Source: Roseburia sp. AF12-17LB
Lineage (GTDB): Bacteria; Bacillota; Clostridia; Lachnospirales; Lachnospiraceae
Assembly: GCF_003479605.1 (NCBI RefSeq)
Contig: NZ_QUHR01000015.1
Location: 1 to 30,767 of the forward strand
DNA length: 30,767 nucleotides
Reading direction: 5' to 3'
How positions within the stretch are numbered: the first letter of the stretch is position 1; each line of letters opens with the position of its first letter. Shown one piece after another: positions 16,500 through 24,593 of this stretch. Below the pieces are notes generated by a model. That model saw only the letters and a program-made list of their open reading frames with translations, was not told where the DNA came from and made no database searches. A program made the translations under genes and the position numbers.

Positions 16500-17587
16500 A
16501 TCAGCAGCCCTCCTAACAATCCAAGTACCAGCACTGCTGCTGATATGATTCCACTAACCAGAGTCAGTTTCTTATAATCTACCGGAAGTTCTCCACATAC
16601 TTTTCCAGTCTGACCATTCATGGAATAGTAATACATCTTGCCATTATTGGCGCGATAGGTGATGGTCCAGATTGGAAGAAGCACATAATTCCAGTTCTCA
16701 CTGCCATTAGAAAATCCGCAGTTATGTACCTTCACACCGTCATAGCCGGATACACTTTCCCGCAAGAGCCTGGTTGCATAATCCTTTGTCTCTCGTCTAG
16801 CTTCCTCTGCTACGCCTTCTTTTTCAATATCACGCTTCTCTGCCTGAAAGCCAGAAAGATACCCCATGGAGAAATCCTTCATCTTGTCAAACTGATATGG
16901 CAGTACACCCTCTACCAGCTCTTTGTTGGCTTTCTGTAATGCATTCAGTTCCAGATTGGAAAGAGATACATCTCCGCCACGTTCTACTTCATAGAATTTT
17001 GTCTCGGTATATTCTTCATCCCCGGAACGCCATACCCGGACACGGGTTGCCTCTGCCGAAAGATTACCATTCATCCTGGTATCATAAATCCAGAATGGGA
17101 AGTATACACCAGATAATTTATCAATTTGTTTCTTATTGAAAAATGCCTTTGGAACAAACTTTTTCCTGCCTACATATTCCATAAAACGTTTTTCTGCTTC
17201 TTTACGGTCAATTGCAAACGGAATTACCTTATTCGGCATATAATTTCCGGATAATCTTCCGGAAAGCACTACCGGATTGTGGCAATAATAGCAGAAGGTT
17301 GCCGCTGTGGTTGCATCTGTTACAATCTGTGCGCCACAGCTTGGGCAGGTATAAATGACTGCTTCTTCCTCTGTCTTCTTCTCTTCCTGTGTTCCGTCTG
17401 TATTCTCAGAAGCCTGGCTTCCATCCATGCTACCGGCAGTTTTTTCCTTTTCCTCCGCCGGCTTCATGGCATCCAGTTCTTCCTGTGTAAATTTTGAGCC
17501 ACAATATTCGCATTTATATGCGCCGGAAGCAGGGTCAAAAATCAGTTCGCCATCACAATTCGGGCACTTAAAACTAATTACTGACAT
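16493..17587 (-). CDS. double zinc-ribbon membrane protein (YdjG-like)
   Basis: A 364-aa protein with a TFIIB-like N-terminal zinc ribbon (CPNC...CEYC, residues 8-33) and an acidic, Ser/Thr/Glu-rich linker. A second ribbon follows (CPSCG...CYYCH, about 80-101). A central domain of about 200 residues reads AFFNKKQIDKLSGVYFPFWIYD, and the C-terminal transmembrane helix ends LVLGLLGGLLIW. The layout matches B. subtilis YdjG, a membrane partner of PspA; the comparison is from memory. Its place between the SPFH and TPM genes supports it. Spacing to its upstream neighbour is 18 bases. Confidence 0.82.
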   Translation of the reverse strand: MSVISFKCPNCDGELIFDPASGAYKCEYCGSKFTQEELDAMKPAEEKEKTAGSMDGSQASENTDGTQEEKKTEEEAVIYTCPSCGAQIVTDATTAATFCYYCHNPVVLSGRLSGNYMPNKVIPFAIDRKEAEKRFMEYVGRKKFVPKAFFNKKQIDKLSGVYFPFWIYDTRMNGNLSAEATRVRVWRSGDEEYTETKFYEVERGGDVSLSNLELNALQKANKELVEGVLPYQFDKMKDFSMGYLSGFQAEKRDIEKEGVAEEARRETKDYATRLLRESVSGYDGVKVHNCGFSNGSENWNYVLLPIWTITYRANNGKMYYYSMNGQTGKVCGELPVDYKKLTLVSGIISAAVLVLGLLGGLLIW

Positions 17588-17605
17588 GCAGTGCTCCTTC
17601 CTCCA

Positions 17606-18955
17606 TTATGGTCTCTGTTTTCCACAATTGCTGCAGAATTTTCCGGTATTTACAGTTCCACATTCGCAGGTCCAGTCTGCTGCCGGAGCCGGTTTTCCGC
17701 AGTTAGTACAGAATTTTCCGGTATTTGTTGTTCCACACTCACAGGTCCAGTCTGTCTTTACTGCCGGTGCAGGAGCCGGTTTTCCACAGTTACAGCAGAA
17801 TTTTCCGGTATTTGTTGTTCCGCATTCACAGGTCCACTCATTGCCTGCCGGTGCTGCTGCCTGCTGTGCCGGAGCTGCCTGTTGAGCCGGTGCTGCCTGC
17901 TGCACGCCTGCTACTCCGCCTGCTACTCCGCCTGCCATCTGTGCTCCATTATTCATCTGCTGGTTCTGCTGCATGCCTGCTGTCATCTGATTTAAGCTGT
18001 CCATGCTGCTGTTGAATGCATTCATTCCCATTCCAACACCCATAAATCCGGTCATTGCACCTGCTGCATTAGAACCTGCATCACGGATACCTTCCGTAAT
18101 ATTTCCAACAGCAATACCACGCATTACATTCGGGTCACTACCCATCATTGCACCTTTGTTGCGCAGATTGATAAGGTTAGTGGATTCCTCGTCGTAAGAG
18201 ATGCTTGCAATACCTACTGCCTGAATCTCCATACCACGCATCTGGTTCCATTCCTCATCAAGAGTTTCTGACATGTATTTACTCAGCTCGCGTCCCTTGG
18301 ATGATACATAGGAAATGCGGACGCCATCTGCAGATAACTGATTGATGGATGTCTGTAATGCTTCTAAGAATTCAGAGATATACTGTTCATTGATATCTGT
18401 GATTTCTACCCTGTCTTTGTTTCTTGGAATTGCTTCTGCATAGAAACGAATCGGGTCTACAATCTTAATGGAATAAGTTCCGTGTGCACGCAGGAACAAT
18501 TCTGCATTGTAGAAATTATCAAAATAGTTAATCGGATTTCTTGTTCCGAATTTGATTCCCTTGATTTCCTGAAGATTTATAAAGAATACCTTCTGTTTAT
18601 CCGGTGTCTGACCACCAAATTTGATACGTGCGAAGGAATCTTTTAAAGTATCCTTTAACTGTCCGTTAAACAGGGATGGCAAAGAAGAATTATCTACTTT
18701 GTAATATCCCGGTTCTGCAGTATAGTCTACGATTTTTCCACCATCTACTAACATCATAAACTGATTATCATATACATGGATGATGGAACCATTAGATACG
18801 GTATCATCCGTTCCCTTTGTATTCTGTCCACGGCGAATCAACACACCTCTGGTAAAGACGGTCTGATCTCCCATATCATCCGGCTCGATTACCTCTAACC
18901 ACTGATCTGCAAAACTTCCTCCAACTGCCTGTGCTACTGCTTTAATTAAACCCAT
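17606..18955 (-). CDS. SPFH domain protein with three C-terminal zinc ribbons (YdjI-like)
   Basis: A 449-aa soluble or membrane-associated protein. Residues 1 to about 290 form a YdjI/virion-core-type SPFH domain (stomatin/flotillin superfamily), starting MGLIKAVAQAVGGSFADQW, with YFDNFYNAELFLRAHGTYSIK near 165. A Met/Asn/Gln-rich linker and a Pro/Ala/Gln low-complexity stretch follow. Three nearly identical zinc ribbons, WTCECGTxNTGKFCxNCGK, then occur at about 374, 403 and 428. The first carries an extra Cys. SPFH proteins build membrane scaffolds and YdjI acts with PspA in Bacillus. It follows the Tim44-like gene by 36 bases, with its own GGAGG. Confidence 0.88.
   Translation of the reverse strand: MGLIKAVAQAVGGSFADQWLEVIEPDDMGDQTVFTRGVLIRRGQNTKGTDDTVSNGSIIHVYDNQFMMLVDGGKIVDYTAEPGYYKVDNSSLPSLFNGQLKDTLKDSFARIKFGGQTPDKQKVFFINLQEIKGIKFGTRNPINYFDNFYNAELFLRAHGTYSIKIVDPIRFYAEAIPRNKDRVEITDINEQYISEFLEALQTSINQLSADGVRISYVSSKGRELSKYMSETLDEEWNQMRGMEIQAVGIASISYDEESTNLINLRNKGAMMGSDPNVMRGIAVGNITEGIRDAGSNAAGAMTGFMGVGMGMNAFNSSMDSLNQMTAGMQQNQQMNNGAQMAGGVAGGVAGVQQAAPAQQAAPAQQAAAPAGNEWTCECGTTNTGKFCCNCGKPAPAPAVKTDWTCECGTTNTGKFCTNCGKPAPAADWTCECGTVNTGKFCSNCGKQRP
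17609..17842 (-). repeat. tandem zinc-ribbon coding repeat (three units)
   Basis: Three imperfect DNA repeats, each encoding WTCECGTxNTGKFCxNCGK, run back to back at the 3' end of the SPFH gene. Units are separated by variable Pro/Ala-rich linkers of 3-9 residues. High conservation at the DNA level between units suggests recent duplication and possible copy-number variation between strains. Confidence 0.8.
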
Positions 18956-18991
18956 AACAAACCTCCTGTTTTCTTATGTTATATATTTTCA

Positions 18992-19750
18992 TTACACCTT
19001 TTGGTATGTAACTTCGTAAAAATGCTGCAGAGACCAAACCTGCATATTGATTGGTATTACTTCACTGCCACAGAACTCACAGTATTTCGCTCCAAGGGAT
19101 GTAACCGGAGCACCGCAGTGCGGGCAGGTAAGTCCTACCCCTTTATCAGCACTGACTTTGCTCTCATCCTGGATATACATCAGTTCCATGTTGTACTTGG
19201 TCTGTTCTAACAAATCTTTTTTACCGGAAATCAGTTTTCCGTCTTTCTCTTTATAGTGAATATGCTCCACTGCACTCTGTAGTGTAATAATGCATTTTCC
19301 CTTTTGTTTTTCATATCTGGCAATCTCAGTCTGATGAACACGGATACGTTCATATACCTCATTTACACCTGCTGTCTGATTCTGCTCAATTCTTGCTGTC
19401 ACTTCTTCTTTAAGTGCTTCCGACAGGCTCTCTGCCCTTCCTATACTATGTTCGGAAATTGCCATCAATGACAATTTCAATGCATCTTCTGCCTTATTTT
19501 TAAACTGCACCCAGTTAAATTCCGGGAAATCCCGCTGTATCTGTGGTTCTAATAATCTTGTCATTCCGGATACGGAACATGGTGTGACAGACAGTTCCTC
19601 TTCCTGTTTCTTCCAGCCTTCCACTAAAGAATCTGTTCCAAAGAGATCCTGTGAGAATTTTCTTACTTTATTTTTCACATAGAAAACCACGCCTGCTATC
19701 ACTCCCACAATGACAAGAATAATGACCAGTGGTATGATTACTTTTTCCAT
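18992..19750 (-). CDS. Tim44-like domain membrane protein with C-terminal zinc ribbon
   Basis: A 252-aa protein. Residues 4-26 form an N-terminal transmembrane anchor (Ile/Val rich), followed by a short basic stretch KNKVRK. The middle (about 50-180) resembles a Tim44-like/NTF2-fold domain (FPEFNWVQFKNKAEDALKL). A zinc ribbon CPHCGAPV...CEFCGSEV follows at about 209-231. Its ATG comes one base after the prfB stop codon, with GGGAGAG just before it, so expression is probably coupled to RF2. It starts the four-gene zinc-ribbon/SPFH/TPM cluster and has no counterpart in the B. subtilis ydjGHI set as I remember it. The exact fold is tentative. Confidence 0.78.
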   Translation of the reverse strand: MEKVIIPLVIILVIVGVIAGVVFYVKNKVRKFSQDLFGTDSLVEGWKKQEEELSVTPCSVSGMTRLLEPQIQRDFPEFNWVQFKNKAEDALKLSLMAISEHSIGRAESLSEALKEEVTARIEQNQTAGVNEVYERIRVHQTEIARYEKQKGKCIITLQSAVEHIHYKEKDGKLISGKKDLLEQTKYNMELMYIQDESKVSADKGVGLTCPHCGAPVTSLGAKYCEFCGSEVIPINMQVWSLQHFYEVTYQKV

Positions 19751-19751
19751 C

Positions 19752-20880
19752 TTACTCTCCCATCTTCTCCGGACAGCCCAGTGACAGCCACTTTAAATAT
19801 CCATTAATGAAAATATCAATATCTCCATCTAATACTGCATCTGTATTTCCCGTCTCTACGCCGGTTCTGGTATCCTTTACCATAGTATACGGCTGCAATA
19901 CGTAGGAGCGTATCTGATTTCCCCAGCCAATTTCTGTGACTTCGCCACGGATATCTGCTGCTTTATCTGCATTTTCCTGCTGTTTCAATAAATACAGCTT
20001 GGATTTTAACATCTGCATTGCCTTGTCTTTATTCATGTGCTGGGAACGCTCATTCTGGCAGGTTACTACAATTCCCGTCGGAAAATGGGTAATCCGGATT
20101 GCTGAAGATGTCTTATTGATATGCTGTCCACCGGCTCCGCTGGAACGGTAGGTATCAATCCTTATATCTTCATCCTTTACTTCAATATCAATGTCTTCTT
20201 CTATATCCGGCATCACATCACATGATACAAAGGAGGTCTGACGCTTTCCTGCCGCATTAAACGGTGAAATCCGCACCAGACGGTGTACGCCTTTTTCTGA
20301 TTTCAGATAACCGTAAGCATTTTCTCCGTTTACCTGAAAGGTAATGGATTTGATTCCTGCTTCATCTCCATCTAAGGAATCCAGTACTTCAATGGCAAAT
20401 CCTTTATCGGATGCCCATCTTGTATACATGCGGTATAGCATGGATGCCCAGTCACAGGATTCTGTTCCGCCTGCTCCTGCATGCAAGGATACAATTGCAT
20501 TGTCTTTATCATATTCTCCGGATAACAGGGTTTTGATCCGAATCTTTTCAAACGCTTCTTCGTATTCCTTTATCTCTTCTTCGATCTCCGGAATCAGGGA
20601 AACATCATTCTCTTCATCTCCCATCGCAATCAGTGTTTCAATGTCAGAAAGTTTCTCTTCCAGCTGTGCACAGACTGCCACGTCATCCTTATAGCTTTTT
20701 AACTCTTTCATCTTCTGCTGGGACACTTCTGCATCATTCCAGAAATCTGGTGCTTCCATCTCCCGTTCCAATTCTTCGATTTTTTTTGACTTATCTGCTA
20801 AGTCAAAGTGAATCCCTCACTTCCTGCAGTGGAGCCTTATAGGTTCCCAATTTGTATCGGTATGCGTCCAATTCAACCAC
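19752..20880 (-). CDS. prfB: peptide chain release factor 2 (programmed +1 frameshift)
   Basis: Terminates translation at UGA and UAA in the ribosome. The gene is split in frame: a GTG at 20880 opens 25 codons ending DSL, then a TGA (20803-20805) in the context CTTTGAC. A +1 slip at base 20805 joins frame two at 20804, giving about 375 aa, normal for RF2. After the slip come the codon-recognition tripeptide SPF (in VRISPFNAAGKRQTSF) and the catalytic GGQ (SSGAGGQHINK). The slippery CUU-U, the UGA and an upstream SD-like GAGGG match the autoregulatory design of bacterial prfB. The start is supported by a GGTGAT element; the leader is short. Confidence 0.93.
20802..20817 (-). promoter_or_regulatory. 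RF2 recoding site (CTT TGA C with upstream SD-like GAGGG)
   Basis: On the minus strand GAGGG is followed by ATTCA and CTTTGAC. The ribosome pauses at UGA when RF2 is scarce and slips from CUU to UUU. The distance of five bases from GAGGG to the slippery codon is a little longer than in the classic AGGGGG-UAU-CUU arrangement, which may tune efficiency. Confidence 0.88.
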
Positions 20881-20923
20881 AGTATCACCAACTTTCTTAT
20901 ATTCTTATGATTTTCTGTATAAC

Positions 20924-21045
20924 AAAGAATGTGCCTTGGCACATTCTCGCGCCTGCGCGGTCGCTTGCGACATCTACCCTATACGCCGCAGTGCGCATCC
21001 CCGCGGAGCGTTTTTTCTTTGCAGGAAAGCAATTTCCTGTAAAGT
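20924..21045 (+). repeat. GC-rich dispersed intergenic repeat, copy B
   Basis: A 122-base second copy of the element at 12115-12238, in the same orientation. Here the start hairpin is perfect (GAATGTGCC-TT-GGCACATTC), and the end hairpin CTTTGCAGGAAA-GCAA-TTTCCTGTAAAG keeps pairing through one G-T wobble. The inner CTGCGGCG arm has lost one base. It lies between the prfB start and the terminator after the AlkD-like gene. The same GCAA tetraloop is kept. No ribosome binding site precedes the open frames inside it. Confidence 0.85.
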
Positions 21046-21050
21046 AAGAA

Positions 21051-21077
21051 AAACCACTATAAACATTATAGTGGTTT
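21051..21077 (-). terminator. intrinsic terminator after the AlkD-like gene
   Basis: A perfect 12-bp stem AAACCACTATAA/TTATAGTGGTTT encloses a three-base loop; the minus strand continues TTCTTAC. It lies 46 bases past the stop of the AlkD-like gene and closes the long ftsE-to-alkD transcript, immediately before repeat copy B. Confidence 0.82.
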
Positions 21078-21123
21078 CCCGGCTTCGAATCAATTATATT
21101 TTCCTTAATATTGGTTGAAAAGT

Positions 21124-21825
21124 CTATTTTTCTGCTTTCCGTTTCATTTTTAAGAGCATTTCCTTATCCTCTTTGGTCACGCGATAGGATTCCCTGATTT
21201 TCTGTATCGTCTTATTGTAAGTCCAGTCATCCAGATGATTTGTCCTGAGATAGGAAAGTGTTTTATCCCGGAACTTCACAAAACACACGGACAAATTCCA
21301 GGCTACTGCCATTTTCACATAATAGGCATCCTGATGAATCTTATCCATCTCTTCTAAGACAAGGTCGATATAGTCTTCCGTAATAAAATGATCTAATAAC
21401 ATCACAACGCCAAACCGGATGAAAAATTCTTCATCACTGCGAAGATAAGGCAGTAAATATTCTAAAACTGCCTCCGGCTCTTTTCTGGCAATTTTTAAAC
21501 TTGCACAGGTGCTGTCACATACCGACCAGTTCTTAATTTTTGGAAGAAAGGCATCAAGATACGGACGGATTCCTGTGAAATCACTTTTCACATAGCCTAA
21601 GGTCATGCCCTGCAACATGGTCTCTTCCATGGAATCATCCGATGCCTGTGAAAGGTAAGTCTGCCAGTCTCCTTTTGCTAATTCTTTTGCATAAGAACGA
21701 AGTAAGGGCAACCTTACTCCAAGCACATGTTTTTCCCCCGGAATCAATCCGGCGGAAAAGGTGCCAAAATCCGGTTCTGCCCATTCCATTAACTGCTGGC
21801 GAATCTTTTCATTTAATTCACTCAT
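21124..21825 (-). CDS. DNA alkylation repair protein, AlkD-like
   Basis: A HEAT-like repeat DNA glycosylase family protein that, in characterised members, removes bulky or N3/N7-alkylated purines. The 233-aa protein matches the family length, with helical repeats throughout. It has the GVRLPLLRSYAKELAKGDW segment (about residues 36-54), a KNWSVCDSTCASLK region (about 97-110) that corresponds to the catalytic WD(S/T) area, and RFGVVMLLDHFI (about 140). The ATG overlaps the stop of a 54-aa membrane peptide gene by eight bases. It is the last gene of the ftsE-ctpA operon, an odd location for a repair enzyme. Confidence 0.85.
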   Translation of the reverse strand: MSELNEKIRQQLMEWAEPDFGTFSAGLIPGEKHVLGVRLPLLRSYAKELAKGDWQTYLSQASDDSMEETMLQGMTLGYVKSDFTGIRPYLDAFLPKIKNWSVCDSTCASLKIARKEPEAVLEYLLPYLRSDEEFFIRFGVVMLLDHFITEDYIDLVLEEMDKIHQDAYYVKMAVAWNLSVCFVKFRDKTLSYLRTNHLDDWTYNKTIQKIRESYRVTKEDKEMLLKMKRKAEK

Positions 21826-21982
21826 GATTTATCTCTGTTGTAATTTCTGTATTCTGTGCATTGTCATGCTCTTCCGCATCCTGATACATCCCCTTAAGTA
21901 CGAGAATGGTAACTACCAGAAGAATTACTGCCACCACATAGCGAATGATAAGTTTTTTCTTCTCTTCGTTATTCATCTTCAT
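21818..21982 (-). CDS. 54-aa single-pass membrane peptide
   Basis: A small gene easily missed in gene calling. It starts at the ATG at 21982, which overlaps the ctpA stop (TAATG), with GGAG seven bases upstream; it ends overlapping the AlkD-like start. The peptide has a basic, Lys-rich N-terminus (NNEEKKKLIIRY), one transmembrane helix (about residues 15-29), and an acidic polar tail ending TTEINHE. Translational coupling on both sides makes it credible. No function is recognised. It could modulate the CtpA protease or the divisome proteins encoded upstream, which is only a suggestion. Confidence 0.7.
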   Translation of the reverse strand: MKMNNEEKKKLIIRYVVAVILLVVTILVLKGMYQDAEEHDNAQNTEITTEINHE

Positions 21983-23280
21983 TATTCTTCTCCGTTCAAT
22001 ACTTCAATGGCTTTTAATATCTGATTATCCTGCATCTCATCATAAGTACCCTCGGTATCTCCGGTGTACTCATATTCAATTTCAACATCCGGTGTAATTC
22101 CGGTTCCATGGATGTTATCACCGTTTGGTGTATAATATTTTGCTACCGTAAGCTTAATGGCACTGCCGTCCTTTAACTGCATGATATTCTGCACAATGCC
22201 TTTTCCAAAGGTTGTGGTTCCAATCAGTGTTCCATAATCAAAATCCCGGATGGCTCCTGCAAATATCTCGGATGCACTGGCGGAATTGCCATTGACTAAT
22301 ACTGCAATCGGCATATCAAGATAATGCTCTGCATCAGAAGTATAATCCTGACGGTTGCCATATTTATCTTCCGTATAAACAACAGTTCCTTCCGGAAGAA
22401 TCATATCCAACATCTGCTGACAGGATACTACCATTCCGCCGCCATTATCACGTAAATCAATAACCAGCTTCTCCATACCCTGACCCTGTAAATCTGTAAT
22501 TGCATCCGAAAACTGGGTTGGTGTATTCTCTGCAAATTCAGATACCTGTATATATCCGATATTGTTTTCTAACATTTTATAAGCTACTGTTGGAATATCT
22601 ACTTTGGCACGGGACACATCAAATTCCAGATTTTCTGATTCCCCTTCTCTTTCAATTACCAGATGAACGGTGGTTCCCTCTTCGCCACGGATGTTGGTTA
22701 CCAGTTCCGACAATTCCATAGAAGTGGCTTCAATATCATCTACCTTGACTATCTTATCGCCTTCTTTTAATCCTGCTTCCTGTGCCGGAGAATTATCATA
22801 AATATGGGTAACGGATACTTCCATGGTATTCTTATCCTGGGTAAGTCCTGCTCCGATTCCATAATAATTTGCATGGGTGGATATCATGATATCTTCATAT
22901 TCTTCCGGGGTATAATACTCACTGTACGGGTCTCCGATCCCCTCAAACAAGCCTTTATACATTCCGTTAATCAAGTCTTCCTGATCCACATCTTCATAAT
23001 AATCTGCATTAATCTGGTCTGCCAGATTATCAAGCTTATTGATGACATCCTTTGAAAGCAGATCACCATCTGATGCTGTTACCGTCTGGCTGCCTCCTGT
23101 TATGCCTTTTCCACCAATTACCACAGCACCACTGTAAATACCAATCAATAATACAATCAGCAATACCGCCATGACCGAAGCAGCACCGGTAATCGCACCA
23201 CGCCAGTAAGTTCTTTTCTTTTCCTTTATTTCCTGCCTGATTGCTTCTGCTGAATTTGTCTCTTCCCTTATTTCGTCCAT
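21982..23280 (-). CDS. ctpA: S41 family C-terminal processing protease
   Basis: A membrane-anchored serine protease that acts outside the cell membrane and cleaves the C-termini of envelope proteins. The 432-aa protein has an N-terminal transmembrane helix (about residues 30-54), a PDZ domain (DNSPAQEAGLKEGDKIVKVDD, about 160-180) and the S41 core. NGNSASASEIFAGAIRD (about 329-345) holds the catalytic Ser, followed by the Lys-bearing TTFGKGIVQ. It follows the LytM-domain gene by 16 bases. CtpA-type proteases trim peptidoglycan hydrolases in other bacteria, so a role with the adjacent hydrolase activator is plausible. Confidence 0.93.
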   Translation of the reverse strand: MDEIREETNSAEAIRQEIKEKKRTYWRGAITGAASVMAVLLIVLLIGIYSGAVVIGGKGITGGSQTVTASDGDLLSKDVINKLDNLADQINADYYEDVDQEDLINGMYKGLFEGIGDPYSEYYTPEEYEDIMISTHANYYGIGAGLTQDKNTMEVSVTHIYDNSPAQEAGLKEGDKIVKVDDIEATSMELSELVTNIRGEEGTTVHLVIEREGESENLEFDVSRAKVDIPTVAYKMLENNIGYIQVSEFAENTPTQFSDAITDLQGQGMEKLVIDLRDNGGGMVVSCQQMLDMILPEGTVVYTEDKYGNRQDYTSDAEHYLDMPIAVLVNGNSASASEIFAGAIRDFDYGTLIGTTTFGKGIVQNIMQLKDGSAIKLTVAKYYTPNGDNIHGTGITPDVEIEYEYTGDTEGTYDEMQDNQILKAIEVLNGEE

Positions 23281-23296
23281 CTTTCTTCCTCTTTTA

Positions 23297-24514
23297 CTAT
23301 TTACTCAGATAATTCCATGGGCTTACATAGCTTCCATTTAAGGATACGCCAAAATGTAAATGATTTCCAGTAGATATACCGGTACTTCCTACCTGGGCTA
23401 TCGTCTGTCCCGCCGTGACTTTATCACCGGTGGATACCAAAAGTGCCGAAGCATGCCCATATACTGTATATAGCCCGCTGCCGTGGCTGATCATTACATA
23501 GTTGCCCATTCCATTATTATAGCCTGCATAGGAAACCGTTCCATCTGCCGCCGCCACAATACTCGCACCATAGCTTGCCCCAATATCCAGTCCCTTATGA
23601 TTAGAGGATGCTCCCTGGGTCGGAGATAATCGCGTTCCGTAATCACTGGTTACCCTGGTACTGCTCGGACACGGCCATACAAAAGCCCCGCCACTGTATA
23701 CATCTCCGGGAGTCGTATCCGGAGTAGTTCCATTTTCCTCTGCTTCCTGTCTTCGTTTCTCTTCTTCCGCTTTTTTTCTGGCTTCCTCTGCCTGAATCTG
23801 CGCAATAATTTCATTCTGTGCATCAATCTCTGCCTGTACTGCATCTGCATCCGACTGTGCCACCGTAATGTCACTCTTTACCTTATCCAGTTCGTCTTCC
23901 TTGGCATCCATCAGAGCCTGCACGGTCTGCTGCTGGGATTCTACCTGTGCCTTCAATTCTTCCAGCTCTGTATATTCCTGTTCTAACTGTTCCTTGGCAT
24001 CTGCCACGGTCTGTACACTGTCATTGTACTGCTGCAGCATATCTCTATCATATTCTGAAATCTGCCGGATATATTCTGCCTGATTCAAAAATTCTGCCAT
24101 ACTGCCGGATTGAAAAAATGCTTCCAGATATGACATTTTTCCACTATTTTCATACATGAACTGAATCCTTTTGCTCATAGCTTCTGCCTGGCTTGCCACA
24201 TCCGCCTGGGCATCCTCTAATTCGCTCTGGGTGTCTGTAATCTCGGCACTCTTTTCCTCTAACTGTGCCTGTGTATTGGTAATTTCAAGAGAAATGCTTG
24301 TAAGCTGCTGATCTAATTCCTTTACCTTCGTCTGAATATCAGCCTTGGAATCTTTCAGCCCATCAATGACACTTTGGGCCTCCTCTAACTGCTTCTCTAA
24401 ATTTTCTTTTTCCTTCTGTGCATCAGACAGGCTGCTGGCAGATATCTCCATCACCGGAGAAAGTAACATCACAGCTGTCAGTATTGCGGTTGTTACCTTT
24501 CTTCGTATCTTCAT
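23297..24514 (-). CDS. coiled-coil LytM/M23 peptidoglycan hydrolase or activator (EnvC/PcsB-type)
   Basis: A secreted 405-aa protein with a signal peptide (about residues 1-26, ending ISASS). A long coiled coil of roughly 210 residues follows, with heptads rich in Glu, Gln and Leu, then a Pro/Thr linker. The C-terminal M23 domain reads HKGLDIGASYGASIVAA, with NHLHFGVSLNGSY near residue 385. The zinc ligand pattern HxxxxD and HxH is present, so catalytic activity is possible. Coiled-coil/M23 proteins are the usual extracellular partners of FtsEX. It follows ftsX after a hairpin. Confidence 0.9.
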   Translation of the reverse strand: MKIRRKVTTAILTAVMLLSPVMEISASSLSDAQKEKENLEKQLEEAQSVIDGLKDSKADIQTKVKELDQQLTSISLEITNTQAQLEEKSAEITDTQSELEDAQADVASQAEAMSKRIQFMYENSGKMSYLEAFFQSGSMAEFLNQAEYIRQISEYDRDMLQQYNDSVQTVADAKEQLEQEYTELEELKAQVESQQQTVQALMDAKEDELDKVKSDITVAQSDADAVQAEIDAQNEIIAQIQAEEARKKAEEEKRRQEAEENGTTPDTTPGDVYSGGAFVWPCPSSTRVTSDYGTRLSPTQGASSNHKGLDIGASYGASIVAAADGTVSYAGYNNGMGNYVMISHGSGLYTVYGHASALLVSTGDKVTAGQTIAQVGSTGISTGNHLHFGVSLNGSYVSPWNYLSK

Positions 24515-24546
24515 CTTATTCTCATCACCTTTTATATATTCAAAAC

Positions 24547-24587
24547 AGGGTATCCCTGTGACTGCCCCAGTACACAGGCGATACCCT
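24547..24587 (-). terminator. ftsX-envC intercistronic hairpin
   Basis: An outer stem AGGGTATC/GATACCCT and an inner stem CCTGTG/CACAGG (one bulged base between them) enclose a 12-base loop. TTTT follows on the minus strand. It lies in the 79-base gap between ftsX and the coiled-coil gene. It could partly terminate transcription or stabilise the ftsEX message; no second promoter is obvious after it. Confidence 0.65.
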
Positions 24588-24593
24588 TTATCC

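Noticed and set aside
20896..20925. Possible prfB promoter (TTGTTA, 18-base spacer, TATAAG)
   Set aside because: The predicted start would leave a leader of only about nine bases before the GTG, too short for the ribosome binding element, so I did not list it.
20808..21118. Two overlapping rightward open frames (79 and 88 codons) through repeat copy B
   Set aside because: They run antisense to prfB and then across the structured repeat. Similarity to the frame at copy A is explained by DNA repeat identity, not by protein conservation.
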